Positions 1-8,904 of a DNA stretch of 64,000 bases are shown in pieces; the first letter of the stretch is position 1, and the number at the start of each line of letters is the position of its first letter. Source of the stretch: Planctomycetota bacterium (GTDB lineage: Bacteria > Planctomycetota > Phycisphaerae > Phycisphaerales > UBA1924); assembly GCA_018242625.1 (NCBI GenBank), contig JAFEBO010000008.1, forward strand, positions 248,001 to 312,000. The letters are read 5' to 3'. A model generated the notes under the pieces. That model was given only the letters and a program-made list of their open reading frames with translations, did not search any database and was not told the DNA's origin. A program made the translations under genes and the position numbers.

Positions 1-2
1 TC

Positions 3-1496
3 GTCGCCAGGTTTGTGGCCGGGCAGGCTCTTGCCGCGGCAAAGTCCAAGGCGGCAGAGACCATCGCCCGCGCCGAATCCGAAGCAAGAACGGCCGCCGA
101 GCGCGTCCGGGTGGACGCCGAGAAGCAGCTCCTCGAACGAAAAAGCACGATCGAGAAAGAAATCGAGGACGGCCGAAACGAGCTCCGCGAGGCGGAGCGC
201 CGGCTGCAGAAGCGCGAAGACCTGTTTGACCGCAAGGAGGAGGCTCTTTCGCTCAAGGAGCAGACGCTGGGCCGGCAGGCCGAGCAGTTCAAGAGCCGGG
301 AGCAGGGGCTGCAGGCCCGGGAAAACGAGCTGGACAAGGTGATCCAGGAACAGAAGGACAAGCTGTTCCAGATGACGGGCCTGACGCCCGAGCAGGCCAA
401 GGCCGAGCTGCTCGTCAAGGTGGAAGAGGACGCCCGCCACGATGCCTCGAAGATCGTGCGGAAGATCACGGAAACCGCCGAGCACGACGCCAAGGAAAAG
501 GCCCGCGAAATCACGCTGATGGCGATCCAGCGCTTCGCGACCGAGCACACCTCCGAATCGACGGTCCGGACGGTGGCGATTCCGTCGGACGACATGAAAG
601 GCCGCATCATCGGGCGCGAGGGGCGCAACATCCGGGCGATCGAGAAAGTAACGGGCGCCGACATCATCGTGGACGACACCCCGGGCGTCATCGTCGTTTC
701 GTGCTTTGACAAGATCCGGCAGGCCGTGGCGGTCGAGTCTCTCGAGCGTCTCATTGCCGACGGGCGGATGCATCCGACGCGTATCGAAGAAGTCGTGGAG
801 AAGGTCCGTTCGGAGATCAACGAGAAGGTTCTCAAGTTCGGGCGCGACGCCGTGCTCGAGGTCAACCTGCGGGGCGTGCACCCCAAGGTGAGCGAGGCCA
901 TGGGCAAGCTCGCCTACCGCACGAGCTACGGGCAGAACGTGCTGCGCCATTCGGTCGAGGTCGCTTTCCTCTGCCAGATCATCGCCGAGCAGCTGGGCCT
1001 GGACGGCACAATCGCGCGGCGCTGCGGATTCCTCCACGACATCGGCAAGGCCATGGACCACGAGATGGAGGGCGGCCACCCGAAGATCGGTATGGACTTC
1101 GCTCGGCAGTTCGGGGAGAAGGAGCCGGTGCTCAACGCCATCGGCGGGCACCACGCCGACATCCCGAGCACCAGTTTCTACACCCCGATCGTGATGGCCG
1201 CCGACGCCGTCTCCTCCGCCCGCCCCGGCGCCCGGCGCGAGAGCATGGAGAAGTACGTGCAGCGTCTGACCGAACTGCAGGACATCGCCCTGGGCTTCCG
1301 CGGGGTGAACGAGGCCCACGCGATTCAGGCCGGGCGCGAGGTCCGCGTGATGGTCGATGCCAACCGGATCAACGACGACGAGGCCTACCTGATCGCGCAC
1401 AAGATTGCCAAGCGAGTGAGCGAAGAAATGACGTTCCCCGGGGAGATCAAGGTCACGGTCCTGCGGGAAACGCGAGCGATCGAGGTGGCGAGGTAA
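3..1496 (+). CDS. rny: Ribonuclease Y, 5' end cut off by the window
   Basis: Endoribonuclease that starts mRNA decay, normally anchored in the inner membrane. The visible product is nearly 500 residues. The first ~130 are a charged Glu/Arg/Lys coiled coil; a KH domain follows with GRIIGREGRNIRAIE near residue 200; then comes an HD hydrolase domain with HSVEVA and the metal-binding HDIGKAMDHE near residue 345. The family is usually ~520 residues and begins with one transmembrane helix. Here the frame is open to the window edge, so the GTG at 15 is probably internal and the membrane anchor lies upstream. The partner gene on the right is unrelated. Identity is secure from the KH+HD combination. 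Confidence 0.95.
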   Translation, partial: VARFVAGQALAAAKSKAAETIARAESEARTAAERVRVDAEKQLLERKSTIEKEIEDGRNELREAERRLQKREDLFDRKEEALSLKEQTLGRQAEQFKSREQGLQARENELDKVIQEQKDKLFQMTGLTPEQAKAELLVKVEEDARHDASKIVRKITETAEHDAKEKAREITLMAIQRFATEHTSESTVRTVAIPSDDMKGRIIGREGRNIRAIEKVTGADIIVDDTPGVIVVSCFDKIRQAVAVESLERLIADGRMHPTRIEEVVEKVRSEINEKVLKFGRDAVLEVNLRGVHPKVSEAMGKLAYRTSYGQNVLRHSVEVAFLCQIIAEQLGLDGTIARRCGFLHDIGKAMDHEMEGGHPKIGMDFARQFGEKEPVLNAIGGHHADIPSTSFYTPIVMAADAVSSARPGARRESMEKYVQRLTELQDIALGFRGVNEAHAIQAGREVRVMVDANRINDDEAYLIAHKIAKRVSEEMTFPGEIKVTVLRETRAIEVAR

Positions 1497-1565
1497 GCTC
1501 TTGGCGCCGCGAAGTGCGAATTGGACTGAAACAGCACGCCAACTTTGCCCGGATCGATCTCTGCC

Positions 1566-2507
1566 ATGAACGACTCGGAGCAGTCCACCCAGCCGCCCCC
1601 CTTATTTGTCTGCCCGTTCTGCGGCGGACCGACGCCCGATCAGCCTCGCTGCGCTTCGTGCGCCGGCCCTCTCGATCCGCTGTCACGCCAGGCGACCCAG
1701 AACGCGATGGGGCCCTGGTTTCTGCGGGATGAGCAGCAGCCCTTCCGGCCGGGCTGCTCGTACGACACGCTGATCGGAATGATCGCCCGCGGGAAGATCG
1801 CTCCGGAAACGATCATGCGGGGTCCGTCCACGGCGCAGTTCTGGTATCCCGCGCGCCGGGTGCCCGGCATCGCGCACCGGCTCGGGATCTGCCACTCCTG
1901 CCAGAGCCCTGTTTCGCCCGGCCCGGACGGGAACTTTGCTCCGTGCGCCGCCTGCGGCGCGGATTTTCACGCCGAATCCGACCGCCAGTTTCTGGGACTG
2001 CTCCCTGTCCGGCACGTGCCGGGTCAGCCCGCGGCGGCGGTTTCGCACGAAGCACGCCCGCAGACGCCCGTGGCGCACCCTGCGACCCCGGCACCCGTCC
2101 GGCGGAGCGCTGTTGACCTGAGAATGACCGAGGAAGTCGCCGCTCTGCGTCGGCGCAATGTTGTGCTGGCGGCCGTGCTGGGCGTGGTTGGGTTGGTGGC
2201 TCTGGTTGCAACCGCCGCGGCGCTCGCGCTTTTTTCTTCCGCTCCCGCGGCAACGCATTCGGGGCAGAACGCGAGCTTGCCGGGAGAGATGCGGGCGGAG
2301 ACGGAAAAGGCCGCCCCCGCCGGCGCGTCCGGCACCCACGCCACGCCTGCGGAAGCCGGCGCAGCTGAAAATCAGACCCCGCCTAAGGCGGATTCCGCGG
2401 ACCAGCCGCTTCCGAAGGCGATGGAACCAAAGGGGGAATCGGCGGCGGCTCGAAGCGAGAGTGCTTCGGCGGAATGGATAAGCCTGCGGAAGGGGAGTTG
2501 GCCGTAA
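1566..2507 (+). CDS. Zinc-ribbon, GYF_2-like single-pass membrane protein of unknown function
   Basis: About 313 residues. The N-terminus has a CPFCGG...CASC zinc ribbon, followed by a segment (WFLRDEQQPFRPG to WYPARRVPG) that resembles the GYF_2-like sensor domains common in planctomycetes, then a second cysteine set (CHSC...CAAC). A single strong transmembrane helix (VVLAAVLGVVGLVALVATAA) follows, with a low-complexity Ala/Glu/Pro tail after it. I chose ATG 1566 over the TTG at 1545 because the zinc ribbon starts soon after it and neither site has a strong Shine-Dalgarno. Function unknown; the layout suggests a membrane-tethered zinc-binding adaptor. Confidence 0.7.
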   Translation: MNDSEQSTQPPPLFVCPFCGGPTPDQPRCASCAGPLDPLSRQATQNAMGPWFLRDEQQPFRPGCSYDTLIGMIARGKIAPETIMRGPSTAQFWYPARRVPGIAHRLGICHSCQSPVSPGPDGNFAPCAACGADFHAESDRQFLGLLPVRHVPGQPAAAVSHEARPQTPVAHPATPAPVRRSAVDLRMTEEVAALRRRNVVLAAVLGVVGLVALVATAAALALFSSAPAATHSGQNASLPGEMRAETEKAAPAGASGTHATPAEAGAAENQTPPKADSADQPLPKAMEPKGESAAARSESASAEWISLRKGSWP

Positions 2508-2825
2508 GGATTTTGATTGGTGTCGCGGAAAAGCACTTTTTGTACGGATTCTGGTTTTGAAGCAACCATGTTCAGGTTGTGTGAGAACATGTGATATGCT
2601 CTGAAAGCCTATTCTGGCGGCCGCGTCCTGCGGCGGGGCGAGTGTTTCGTTTGCAGTCGGAAGGAAATCTCGTCTGGGTGAACTCCCGGAGCGTGCGTCA
2701 GCGGTTGACGCGGGCGGCCCGGAGGCAAAAATCACCGATTCGCCGCAGCCGGGGTTTCCGGTCCTGCGTAACGAACTCGGGTCGTTCAGAAGTGCCGCAG
2801 TCGCGGCGAGTTTGGAGATCGAAAC
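2508..2825. other. Intergenic region before the prepilin cluster
   Basis: 318 bp with no convincing gene. The first ~100 bp are more AT-rich than the surroundings (around 2530-2600, including a TATGCT hexamer near 2595) and probably hold the promoter of the first prepilin gene, but no well-spaced -35 partner is obvious. The Shine-Dalgarno of the downstream gene (GGAG) lies just before the ATG at 2826. Confidence 0.4.
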
Positions 2826-4085
2826 ATGTTGAATCGCGCGTTCGGCCGATGGCCGAGCTCCAGGGCGAGCAAGGCCGGCTTCACACTGATCGAACTGCTG
2901 ATCGTGATCGCGATCATCGCGCTCCTGATCGGCATTCTGCTGCCGGCGCTCGGAGAAGCGCGTCGCTACGCCAAGATGACGCAGTGCATGACGAACGAGC
3001 GCAGCTACGGCACGGCGACCAACTCCTTCGCGAACGAGAACAAGGACCTGCTCCCCGCCCCCAACTGGCGCCGCGGTCAGCCGATGGCGTTTGATCTGCC
3101 GGGCTGGGAATCCAAGAAGGGTCAGTATTACGCGAGCGATCTGGAAGCCGCCGCCCATCAGGTGGTCTGGAACATCCGCAAGAAGACCGGGCTCTCTGAC
3201 GCGGCTGCTCCGGTTCCTAGCAGCTGGATCTGCTACATCCTCTACAGCCACATCCCGCTGACGGATTACATCGGTGGCCAGTTGCCCTCTCCGGCCTCCG
3301 TCTGCCCCGAAGACTCCTGGCGCGTGGCGATGCAGCGCAAGTGGAGTGATCCGGCGAGCACCGGCCTTCCCTACCCCGCCGGCAACGGTGACGGTTCGCT
3401 CGGCATTCCGTGGCGCTGGCCTTTCAGCACTTCGTACACCATCAACCAGTCTCACTGGGGCCCCTCGCGCCAGACCTATCGCATGAGCGATTCGGGCAAG
3501 GCTTCCAAGTCGGCGATCTGGTATCCCGATCCTTCCGCGGGCGGCAACTCGTACACCGCCGACGGCGATCAGAGCCTCAACGGTCAGTACGGCATCTACA
3601 AGATCGGTGACGTGCGCTTCCCGTCTTCCAAGACGATCATGTCCGATGAGTGGAGCCGGCACTTTGGTCGCAAGGCCCTGTTCTATGCCGCTCCCGAAGC
3701 TAAGGCACCGCTCGTGTTCTACGACGGCTCGGTGCGCGTCTTCCAGACCGCTCAGACCACTCCGGGCTGGGATCCGTCGAACGCGGGCAATCGCAGCGAC
3801 ATGACGGCCCACTTCCAGTTCACCAAGAACCAGGCCGAGTACGACCCCACGATGAACCCCGTTACCGGCAGCGCCACGCTCAGCAACGGCGACAAGGTCG
3901 GTTCCTACCGCGCCCCCGCCGGCTGGTACAAGTTCACCCGCGGCGGTCTCTTCGGCTGGGACGTTCCCCGCGCTCCCGGCCCGGGCGGCAAGTTTGCCAC
4001 TCTTTCAAGCGGCGGCACCGCTTCTCAGAAGCTCACCGGCCAGGAGAACGAGCTGGACACGAGCCCCACGACCGGCAAGTGGTGA
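2826..4085 (+). CDS. Prepilin-type N-terminal cleavage/methylation protein (paralog A)
   Basis: A 419-residue type IV pilin-like or pseudopilin-like protein. The leader peptide ends at G18|F19 in KAGFTLIELLIVIAI, with Glu at +5 of the mature protein and a long hydrophobic helix (IIALLIGILLPALGEARR). The rest is a large extracellular domain, with repeated landmarks shared by the next two genes: a YSHIPLTDYIGG segment, CPEDSW, RWPFSTSY, DVRFPSSKT, FYDGSVRVF, GGLFGWDVPR and ENELDTS near the C-terminus. Such enlarged prepilins are typical of planctomycetes; substrate and assembly machine are unknown. A GGAG Shine-Dalgarno precedes the ATG, and an intrinsic terminator follows. Confidence 0.85.
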   Translation: MLNRAFGRWPSSRASKAGFTLIELLIVIAIIALLIGILLPALGEARRYAKMTQCMTNERSYGTATNSFANENKDLLPAPNWRRGQPMAFDLPGWESKKGQYYASDLEAAAHQVVWNIRKKTGLSDAAAPVPSSWICYILYSHIPLTDYIGGQLPSPASVCPEDSWRVAMQRKWSDPASTGLPYPAGNGDGSLGIPWRWPFSTSYTINQSHWGPSRQTYRMSDSGKASKSAIWYPDPSAGGNSYTADGDQSLNGQYGIYKIGDVRFPSSKTIMSDEWSRHFGRKALFYAAPEAKAPLVFYDGSVRVFQTAQTTPGWDPSNAGNRSDMTAHFQFTKNQAEYDPTMNPVTGSATLSNGDKVGSYRAPAGWYKFTRGGLFGWDVPRAPGPGGKFATLSSGGTASQKLTGQENELDTSPTTGKW

Positions 4086-4109
4086 TTGGTTTGATCTGAA
4101 CTTTCACGG

Positions 4110-4139
4110 TGCCGCCCTTGATGGGGCGGCATCGTTTTT
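4110..4139 (+). terminator. Intrinsic terminator after prepilin paralog A
   Basis: Perfect stem TGCCGCCC / GGGCGGCA (4110-4117 and 4124-4131) with a 6-nt loop, followed by a T run at 4135-4139. It lies 25 bp past the stop codon and 86 bp before the next prepilin gene, so paralog B is reached either by read-through or from its own weak promoter. Confidence 0.8.
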
Positions 4140-4225
4140 CCGAAGTCGGCGCTTTCTCGGTGGCCGGAGTTCTTCCGGGGCCGGCGCTGCGGGGACAACT
4201 CTCGTGCGGTGGTCGGAGGCTCGCA

Positions 4226-5458
4226 ATGGCTCGCCTGCGCGCGTTCACTCTGATTGAGTTGCTGATCGCTGTCGCGATCATCGCCGTCCTTATCGGCATA
4301 TTGCTTCCCGCCGTGGGCGGCGTACGCAAGCAGGCAAAGCTCACAATCTGCCTCGCCAACGAGCGCACCTACGCCACGGCGATGGGCTCCTACGCCGCCG
4401 AGAAGAAAGACCGCCTCGCCGCCATGGACTGGCGATCGGGAGACGCGTATCCCTCGGATCTTCCGGGCTGGGGCCCGCTCGCGGGCAAGTACTTTCCCGA
4501 GGACCTGGTTGCGGCTTCCTATCAGGTTGTTTCCATCATCCGGCACAAGACCAATCTCGGCAGCGATTTCGCGCCCGTTCCCGAAAACTGGATCCCCTTC
4601 ATCCTCTACACGCACATCCCGCTGAATGACTACATCGGCGGCGTGCTTCCCTCTCCTGTGGCCGCCTGCCCCGAGGACGCGTGGCGCATCGCGGTGCAGC
4701 GGAAGTGGTCCAACCCGCGCGATGCAGGTCTGCCTTATCCGGAAAACGGCGGCGACGGCTCCTCCACCAACTGGCGCTGGCCTTTCAGCACTTCGTACAA
4801 CATCCACCAGGCGCATTGGGGACCATCCAGGGCGCGGTATCAGTACAACGCCAGGACCACTGTCCCCGGCTATTTTCTGACAGCGATCTGGTATCCGACC
4901 GACACGGGGGGCGGCGTCTACTACTCGAAAGAAGGCGTCGCCGATGAGCACATGCCCGGGCAGTTCGGCTACAACAAGCTGACCGACGTGCGATTTCCGT
5001 CGTCCAAGACGATCATGTCGGACGAGTGGGGGAGGCACTTTGGCCGCCGCCCTCTGCACTTTTCCGCTCCCGAATCGCGGCAGCCGCTCGCTTTTTACGA
5101 CGGGTCCGTGCGGGTCTTCACGACCGGCGAGACCAACCCCGGCTGGAACCCTGTCAACCGCTCCGAACGCTCGAACATGACCTCACGCCTCAGCTACACG
5201 AAACAGCAGCAGTCTTTCGATCCGCCCATGAATCCCGTCTCGAAAGTACTGCCCGACGACGGAAGCGGCTTTGAGAGGTCCCAATACCGAGTCTGCGCCG
5301 GCTGGTTCCGTTACACGCGCGGGGGGCTTTACGGCTGGGATGTCCCGCGCGGATTCGGCGCCAAGGGCGCGCGGGCGGTTATCAAGGGCACGGGCCTGGG
5401 TGCTGCCATGTCCGCCGTCGAAGAAAACGAACTCGACACTTCGAAGGGGGGCTGGTAA
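4226..5458 (+). CDS. Prepilin-type N-terminal cleavage/methylation protein (paralog B)
   Basis: A 410-residue paralog of the preceding gene. Start ATG 4226 is preferred over the upstream GTG-type extension because it places an 8-residue leader (MARLRAF) before the cleavage site and has CGGAGG at 4214-4219 as Shine-Dalgarno. The residue at -1 of the predicted cleavage site is Ala (A6|F7) rather than Gly, and mature Glu5 is present. The extracellular part shares CPEDAW, RWPFSTSY, DVRFPSSKTIMSDEWGRHFG, FYDGSVRVF, GGLYGWDVPRG and ENELDTS with paralog A, so the copies arose by tandem duplication. Confidence 0.83.
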   Translation: MARLRAFTLIELLIAVAIIAVLIGILLPAVGGVRKQAKLTICLANERTYATAMGSYAAEKKDRLAAMDWRSGDAYPSDLPGWGPLAGKYFPEDLVAASYQVVSIIRHKTNLGSDFAPVPENWIPFILYTHIPLNDYIGGVLPSPVAACPEDAWRIAVQRKWSNPRDAGLPYPENGGDGSSTNWRWPFSTSYNIHQAHWGPSRARYQYNARTTVPGYFLTAIWYPTDTGGGVYYSKEGVADEHMPGQFGYNKLTDVRFPSSKTIMSDEWGRHFGRRPLHFSAPESRQPLAFYDGSVRVFTTGETNPGWNPVNRSERSNMTSRLSYTKQQQSFDPPMNPVSKVLPDDGSGFERSQYRVCAGWFRYTRGGLYGWDVPRGFGAKGARAVIKGTGLGAAMSAVEENELDTSKGGW

Positions 5459-5554
5459 CTGAATTCGGTAGAGTCACCGACTCCGCATCGGCACCCCCGG
5501 GTCCGCGGACGCGTAGATACAGGAGCTGGACCGGACAATTCGTACCGCAAGGCA

Positions 5555-5583
5555 TTGCGAGGCAAAGGGTTTGCTGTTACACT
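5555..5583 (+). promoter_or_regulatory. Sigma70-type promoter of prepilin paralog C
   Basis: TTGCGA (5555-5560), a 17-nt spacer and TACACT (5578-5583), placed so that transcription would start about 20 nt before the start codon. A strong Shine-Dalgarno GAGGAGG follows at 5592-5598. The fit to the consensus and spacing is by eye only. Confidence 0.5.
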
Positions 5584-5609
5584 TTTGTTCTGAGGAGGTT
5601 CGCACAACT

Positions 5610-6797
5610 ATGGGATTTAAGAGCCGCAGACCGGCCTTTACGCTTATCGAATTGCTGATCGTGATCGCGATCATCGCGCTTCTCATCGGCATCCTGCTTC
5701 CCGCTCTGGGCGAAGCACGACGCCACGCCAAGATGACGATCTGCTCCACGGGCGAACGCACGATGGGAGCTGCCATCAGCACATTCGCCTCCGAAAACAA
5801 GGACGCGCTGTGCGCCTACACCTGGACGCAGGGCACGCCGCTGCCGTCGGATTACAAGCTCGTGATGAAGCCGAGCGGCCCCGTCTACATGGCCGACGAC
5901 TTCGAAGGCGCCGCCTTCCAATTCACCTACATCATGCAGCGCAAGCTCAACATGAGCCCGCCCGAGTTGTATGCGGCGCCCGCGAACTGGGTTCCCCACA
6001 TCCTCTACAGCCACATCCCGCTCGTGGAGTCGATGGGCGGCCAGTTGCCCCACCCGTCGGTCGTTTGCCCCGAGGATTCGTGGCTGGTGACGATGCAGAA
6101 GTACTACCGCAATTTCGATCAGGCTCCCGTGACACTCCCCGCGCCCTCGAGCGACGTGGATAGCCGCTGGCGCTTCCCCTTCCGCTCGTCTTATTCAATG
6201 CACACTTCACATTACGGCGTCGATCGTTATGAGAAGCGCACCGATCAGTCCGGACGTGCCAAGGACGTGGCGCCGATCTACACTGAAAACGGCGGTGTGC
6301 AAATGACGGGCGGTGTCAAGCCGTCCACGGTCCCCATCGCGACCATCGGGCGCCGCAGGTATGTGGACGTCCGCTTCCCCTCGTCCAAGACGGTGCTGTC
6401 CGACACGTTCGGTCGCCACTTCGGGCGTACGTACACGCACCACGCCGATCCGGTCTCGCGCCAGCCGCTGCTCTTCTACGACGGTTCGGTGCGTGTCTTT
6501 GCCACCGGCGATACCAACCCCGGCTGGGACCCGCGCAACCGCCGAAGCCTCATCACGATGACTGCCCGTTTCAGCTACTTCGACGTGCTCGATGAATCGG
6601 AGCCCCGCATCGCCCGCGGAACCAAGCAGGGCAACAACTACGGTTATCAGGCGGCAGCCGCCTGGTTCCGTCAGACGCGTGGCGGCCTTCGCGGCTGGGA
6701 CGTTCCCCGCGGCGGTGTTCGCGCGGCGATCAAGTCCGATGGCAAAATGGCCGCTCAGGCTGAGAACGAGTTCGACAACTCCGGCGACCCGCTCTGA
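5610..6797 (+). CDS. Prepilin-type N-terminal cleavage/methylation protein (paralog C)
   Basis: A 395-residue third paralog. ATG 5610 follows GAGGAGG with ideal spacing and gives the leader MGFKSRRPA|F, again with Ala at -1 and Glu at mature position 5; the hydrophobic helix is nearly identical to paralog A (LLIVIAIIALLIGILLPALG). The ectodomain keeps YSHIPLVESMGG, CPEDSW, RWRFPFRSSY, DVRFPSSKT, FYDGSVRVF, GGLRGWDVPRGG and a final ENEFDNS, but diverges in the middle around 6200-6350. It has its own promoter and a terminator, so it can be expressed separately from A and B. Confidence 0.84.
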   Translation: MGFKSRRPAFTLIELLIVIAIIALLIGILLPALGEARRHAKMTICSTGERTMGAAISTFASENKDALCAYTWTQGTPLPSDYKLVMKPSGPVYMADDFEGAAFQFTYIMQRKLNMSPPELYAAPANWVPHILYSHIPLVESMGGQLPHPSVVCPEDSWLVTMQKYYRNFDQAPVTLPAPSSDVDSRWRFPFRSSYSMHTSHYGVDRYEKRTDQSGRAKDVAPIYTENGGVQMTGGVKPSTVPIATIGRRRYVDVRFPSSKTVLSDTFGRHFGRTYTHHADPVSRQPLLFYDGSVRVFATGDTNPGWDPRNRRSLITMTARFSYFDVLDESEPRIARGTKQGNNYGYQAAAAWFRQTRGGLRGWDVPRGGVRAAIKSDGKMAAQAENEFDNSGDPL

Positions 6798-6822
6798 TCC
6801 ACGGTTCGCGTGTGTCCTACCA

Positions 6823-6847
6823 AACCCGGCGAAGAGCCGGGTTTTTT
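6823..6847 (+). terminator. Intrinsic terminator after prepilin paralog C
   Basis: Perfect 8-bp stem AACCCGGC / GCCGGGTT (6823-6830, 6836-6843) around a GAAGA loop, running into TTTTTT. It closes the prepilin cluster. Confidence 0.85.
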
Positions 6848-7006
6848 CTTTGAGCAGAAGGGTGCCGGTGGCGCCCTGGGTGGGGGAGGGTGCCGTCGCG
6901 GGATCCTCGCCAATAATTCTGCGTGAGCACAACCAAATCCCGTGACGCCCTTTCCGGCATGCTTTCCCAGCACGGTCTCGCGCTCCCCGGCGCCGGCCTT
7001 GGGCGC

Positions 7007-8101
7007 ATGTACAACTTCTGCGCCGGCCCGAGCATGCTCCCCGAGGAAGTGCTGCGCCAGGCCCAGGAGGAACTCTGGAGCGTCCGGGGCAGCGGCATCG
7101 GCATCATGGAACTGAGCCACCGCGGCAAGGTCTTTGACGAGATCCTGCACGAGACCGAGGCCGCGGCGCGGGCCGTGGGTAATGTGCCCTCCAACTACAA
7201 GATCCTTTTCCTGACCGGCGGTGCCACCAGCCAGAACTTTCAGGTGCCGGCCAATGTCCTGCCCGAAAACGGCGTCGCCGCATTCCTCACTACGGGCTAC
7301 TGGGCCGAGCGCACCTGGGAAGAGATCCACGTCTATACCGACCGCGCGTACGAGGCATTCAGCGGCAAGGGCGGCGGATATACACACTGCCCGACCGACG
7401 GGGAAGTCGTGTACAAAGAGAAGCCCGTGTACGTGCACATGTGCACGAACAACACGCTCTACGGCACGCAGTGGCGCCATGCGGACGGCTCGATCCGGAC
7501 CCCCAAGGTTCCCGAGGGATCGTTCCTTGTCGCCGACATGTGCAGCGACATCTTCAGCCGCCCGGTGGACTGGAATAAGTTCGGCATCGTCTACGCGGGG
7601 GCCCAGAAAAACGTGGGCATCGCGGGGATCTCGATCGTGGTGGTGCGGGAGGACCTGCTGAAACCGGTGCGCAAACTGCCCCGCATGTTGAGCTACGAAG
7701 TTCTGGCACGCGACGAAAGCCGGCACAACACGCCGCCCGTGTTTCCGATCTACATGTGCAATCTGGTCTTCAACTGGATCCTGCGCCAGGGGGGCGTGGG
7801 CACGCTGCTCAAGCGCAACCTGGACAAGGCGCAGGTGGTCTACGACGTGCTGGATCGATCGAAGTTCTTCAAGGGCCACGCGCGCCCGGATTCGCGCAGC
7901 CTGATGAACATCCTGTTCCACACGCCAAGCGCCCGGCTCGACGACCTCTTTGTCGAAGAGGCGCTCAAGGCGGGGATGGATCAGATCAAGGGCCACCGCA
8001 ACACCGGCGGCATGCGGGCGAGCATGTACAACGCCTTCCCGCGCGAGGGGGCCGAGGCGCTCGCCCATTTCATGAAGGAATTCGAGCGCCGGCACGGCTA
8101 G
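7007..8101 (+). CDS. serC: Phosphoserine aminotransferase
   Basis: PLP-dependent enzyme converting 3-phosphohydroxypyruvate and glutamate to phosphoserine in serine synthesis (also used in pyridoxal phosphate synthesis). The product opens with MYNFCAGPSMLPEEVL, the family N-terminus, and carries GGATSQNFQVP for cofactor contact and YAGAQKNVGIAG with the Schiff-base lysine. I chose ATG 7007, giving 364 residues, the usual family length; a GTG at 6923 would add 28 unconserved residues, and no candidate has a good Shine-Dalgarno. The gene stands alone after the prepilin terminator. Confidence 0.93.
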   Translation: MYNFCAGPSMLPEEVLRQAQEELWSVRGSGIGIMELSHRGKVFDEILHETEAAARAVGNVPSNYKILFLTGGATSQNFQVPANVLPENGVAAFLTTGYWAERTWEEIHVYTDRAYEAFSGKGGGYTHCPTDGEVVYKEKPVYVHMCTNNTLYGTQWRHADGSIRTPKVPEGSFLVADMCSDIFSRPVDWNKFGIVYAGAQKNVGIAGISIVVVREDLLKPVRKLPRMLSYEVLARDESRHNTPPVFPIYMCNLVFNWILRQGGVGTLLKRNLDKAQVVYDVLDRSKFFKGHARPDSRSLMNILFHTPSARLDDLFVEEALKAGMDQIKGHRNTGGMRASMYNAFPREGAEALAHFMKEFERRHG

Positions 8102-8135
8102 TCGTGCCGGTTGCCCGGCGCACGGACGCAACGCC

Positions 8136-8873
8136 GTGGCGCTCTCACTCTCCATCACCGGCTTTGGCAAAGAGCCGCGGGACGCGATCGCCGAGGCGGC
8201 GGGAGTCTTCGCGCCGCTGGGCGAGCCCAGGCTTCAGCTCGACGCAACGATGGCGGGCATCCGGCCGCGCGAGCTCGATCGGTCCGGGCGACGCGATCTG
8301 GCCGCCCTGCTCCGGCGCTCCGGAGTCTTCTGCAGCGGGCTTGATGTGCTCATCCCGGGGGCGCACTTTTCGGATCCGGCGCAGGCGGATCGTGCGCTGT
8401 CGGCGGCGGTGGGGGCGGTGGAACTTCTGGCCGAGCTCGGCACGCTGGGAGCCGCGGACTCTCGGGTTCTCTGCATGACGCTGCCGGAAAAGCCCGTGGC
8501 GGGAGTGGTCGAGGCTCTTTCCGAGGCGGCCCGCGACAGGGCGGTTCTGATTGCCGATCTTTCCGCACCCGGGCTCAACCGTGCTCCGATCGGCCCGGGG
8601 CTGGACTGCGTGCGGGCGATCGTTGCCGGCGCGGATCCGGTTGCCGCGGCGGCGGCAGGTCCTTTGGCGGTCAGGCTTTGCGATTGGGATGGCACGCAGC
8701 GCGTGGCCCCGGGCGCACGGGGAGGCCGGCTGGACCTTCGGGCACTTCGCGGCGCTCTTTCGGTGAGCGCTCCATCCGCCGCGGTGATCGTCGATGTGGC
8801 GGGGATGAGAAGCCCCCGGGAAGCGGCGATGGCGGGCGCGCGAGCCTGGCGGGAAGCGGGCGTAGCCGCCTGA
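8136..8873 (+). CDS. Sugar phosphate isomerase/epimerase-like TIM-barrel protein
   Basis: 245 residues from a GTG start. The pattern RLQLDATMAGIRPRELDRSG... followed by CSGLDVLIPGAHFSDPAQADRA resembles bacterial xylose-isomerase-like TIM-barrel (AP_endonuc_2 superfamily) proteins annotated as sugar phosphate isomerases. Length is short for the family (usually 260-290), and the expected Glu/His/Asp metal ligands are hard to place with certainty. It follows serC by 34 bp and may be co-transcribed. Substrate unknown. Confidence 0.55.
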   Translation: MALSLSITGFGKEPRDAIAEAAGVFAPLGEPRLQLDATMAGIRPRELDRSGRRDLAALLRRSGVFCSGLDVLIPGAHFSDPAQADRALSAAVGAVELLAELGTLGAADSRVLCMTLPEKPVAGVVEALSEAARDRAVLIADLSAPGLNRAPIGPGLDCVRAIVAGADPVAAAAAGPLAVRLCDWDGTQRVAPGARGGRLDLRALRGALSVSAPSAAVIVDVAGMRSPREAAMAGARAWREAGVAA

Positions 8874-8904
8874 TATCCTCCGAGATCAATCGGAGAACGC
8901 GATC

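Noticed and set aside
1683..3812. A 709-codon minus-strand frame across the zinc-ribbon and prepilin genes
   Set aside because: It crosses two real genes and a gap, with no domain; a product of high GC.
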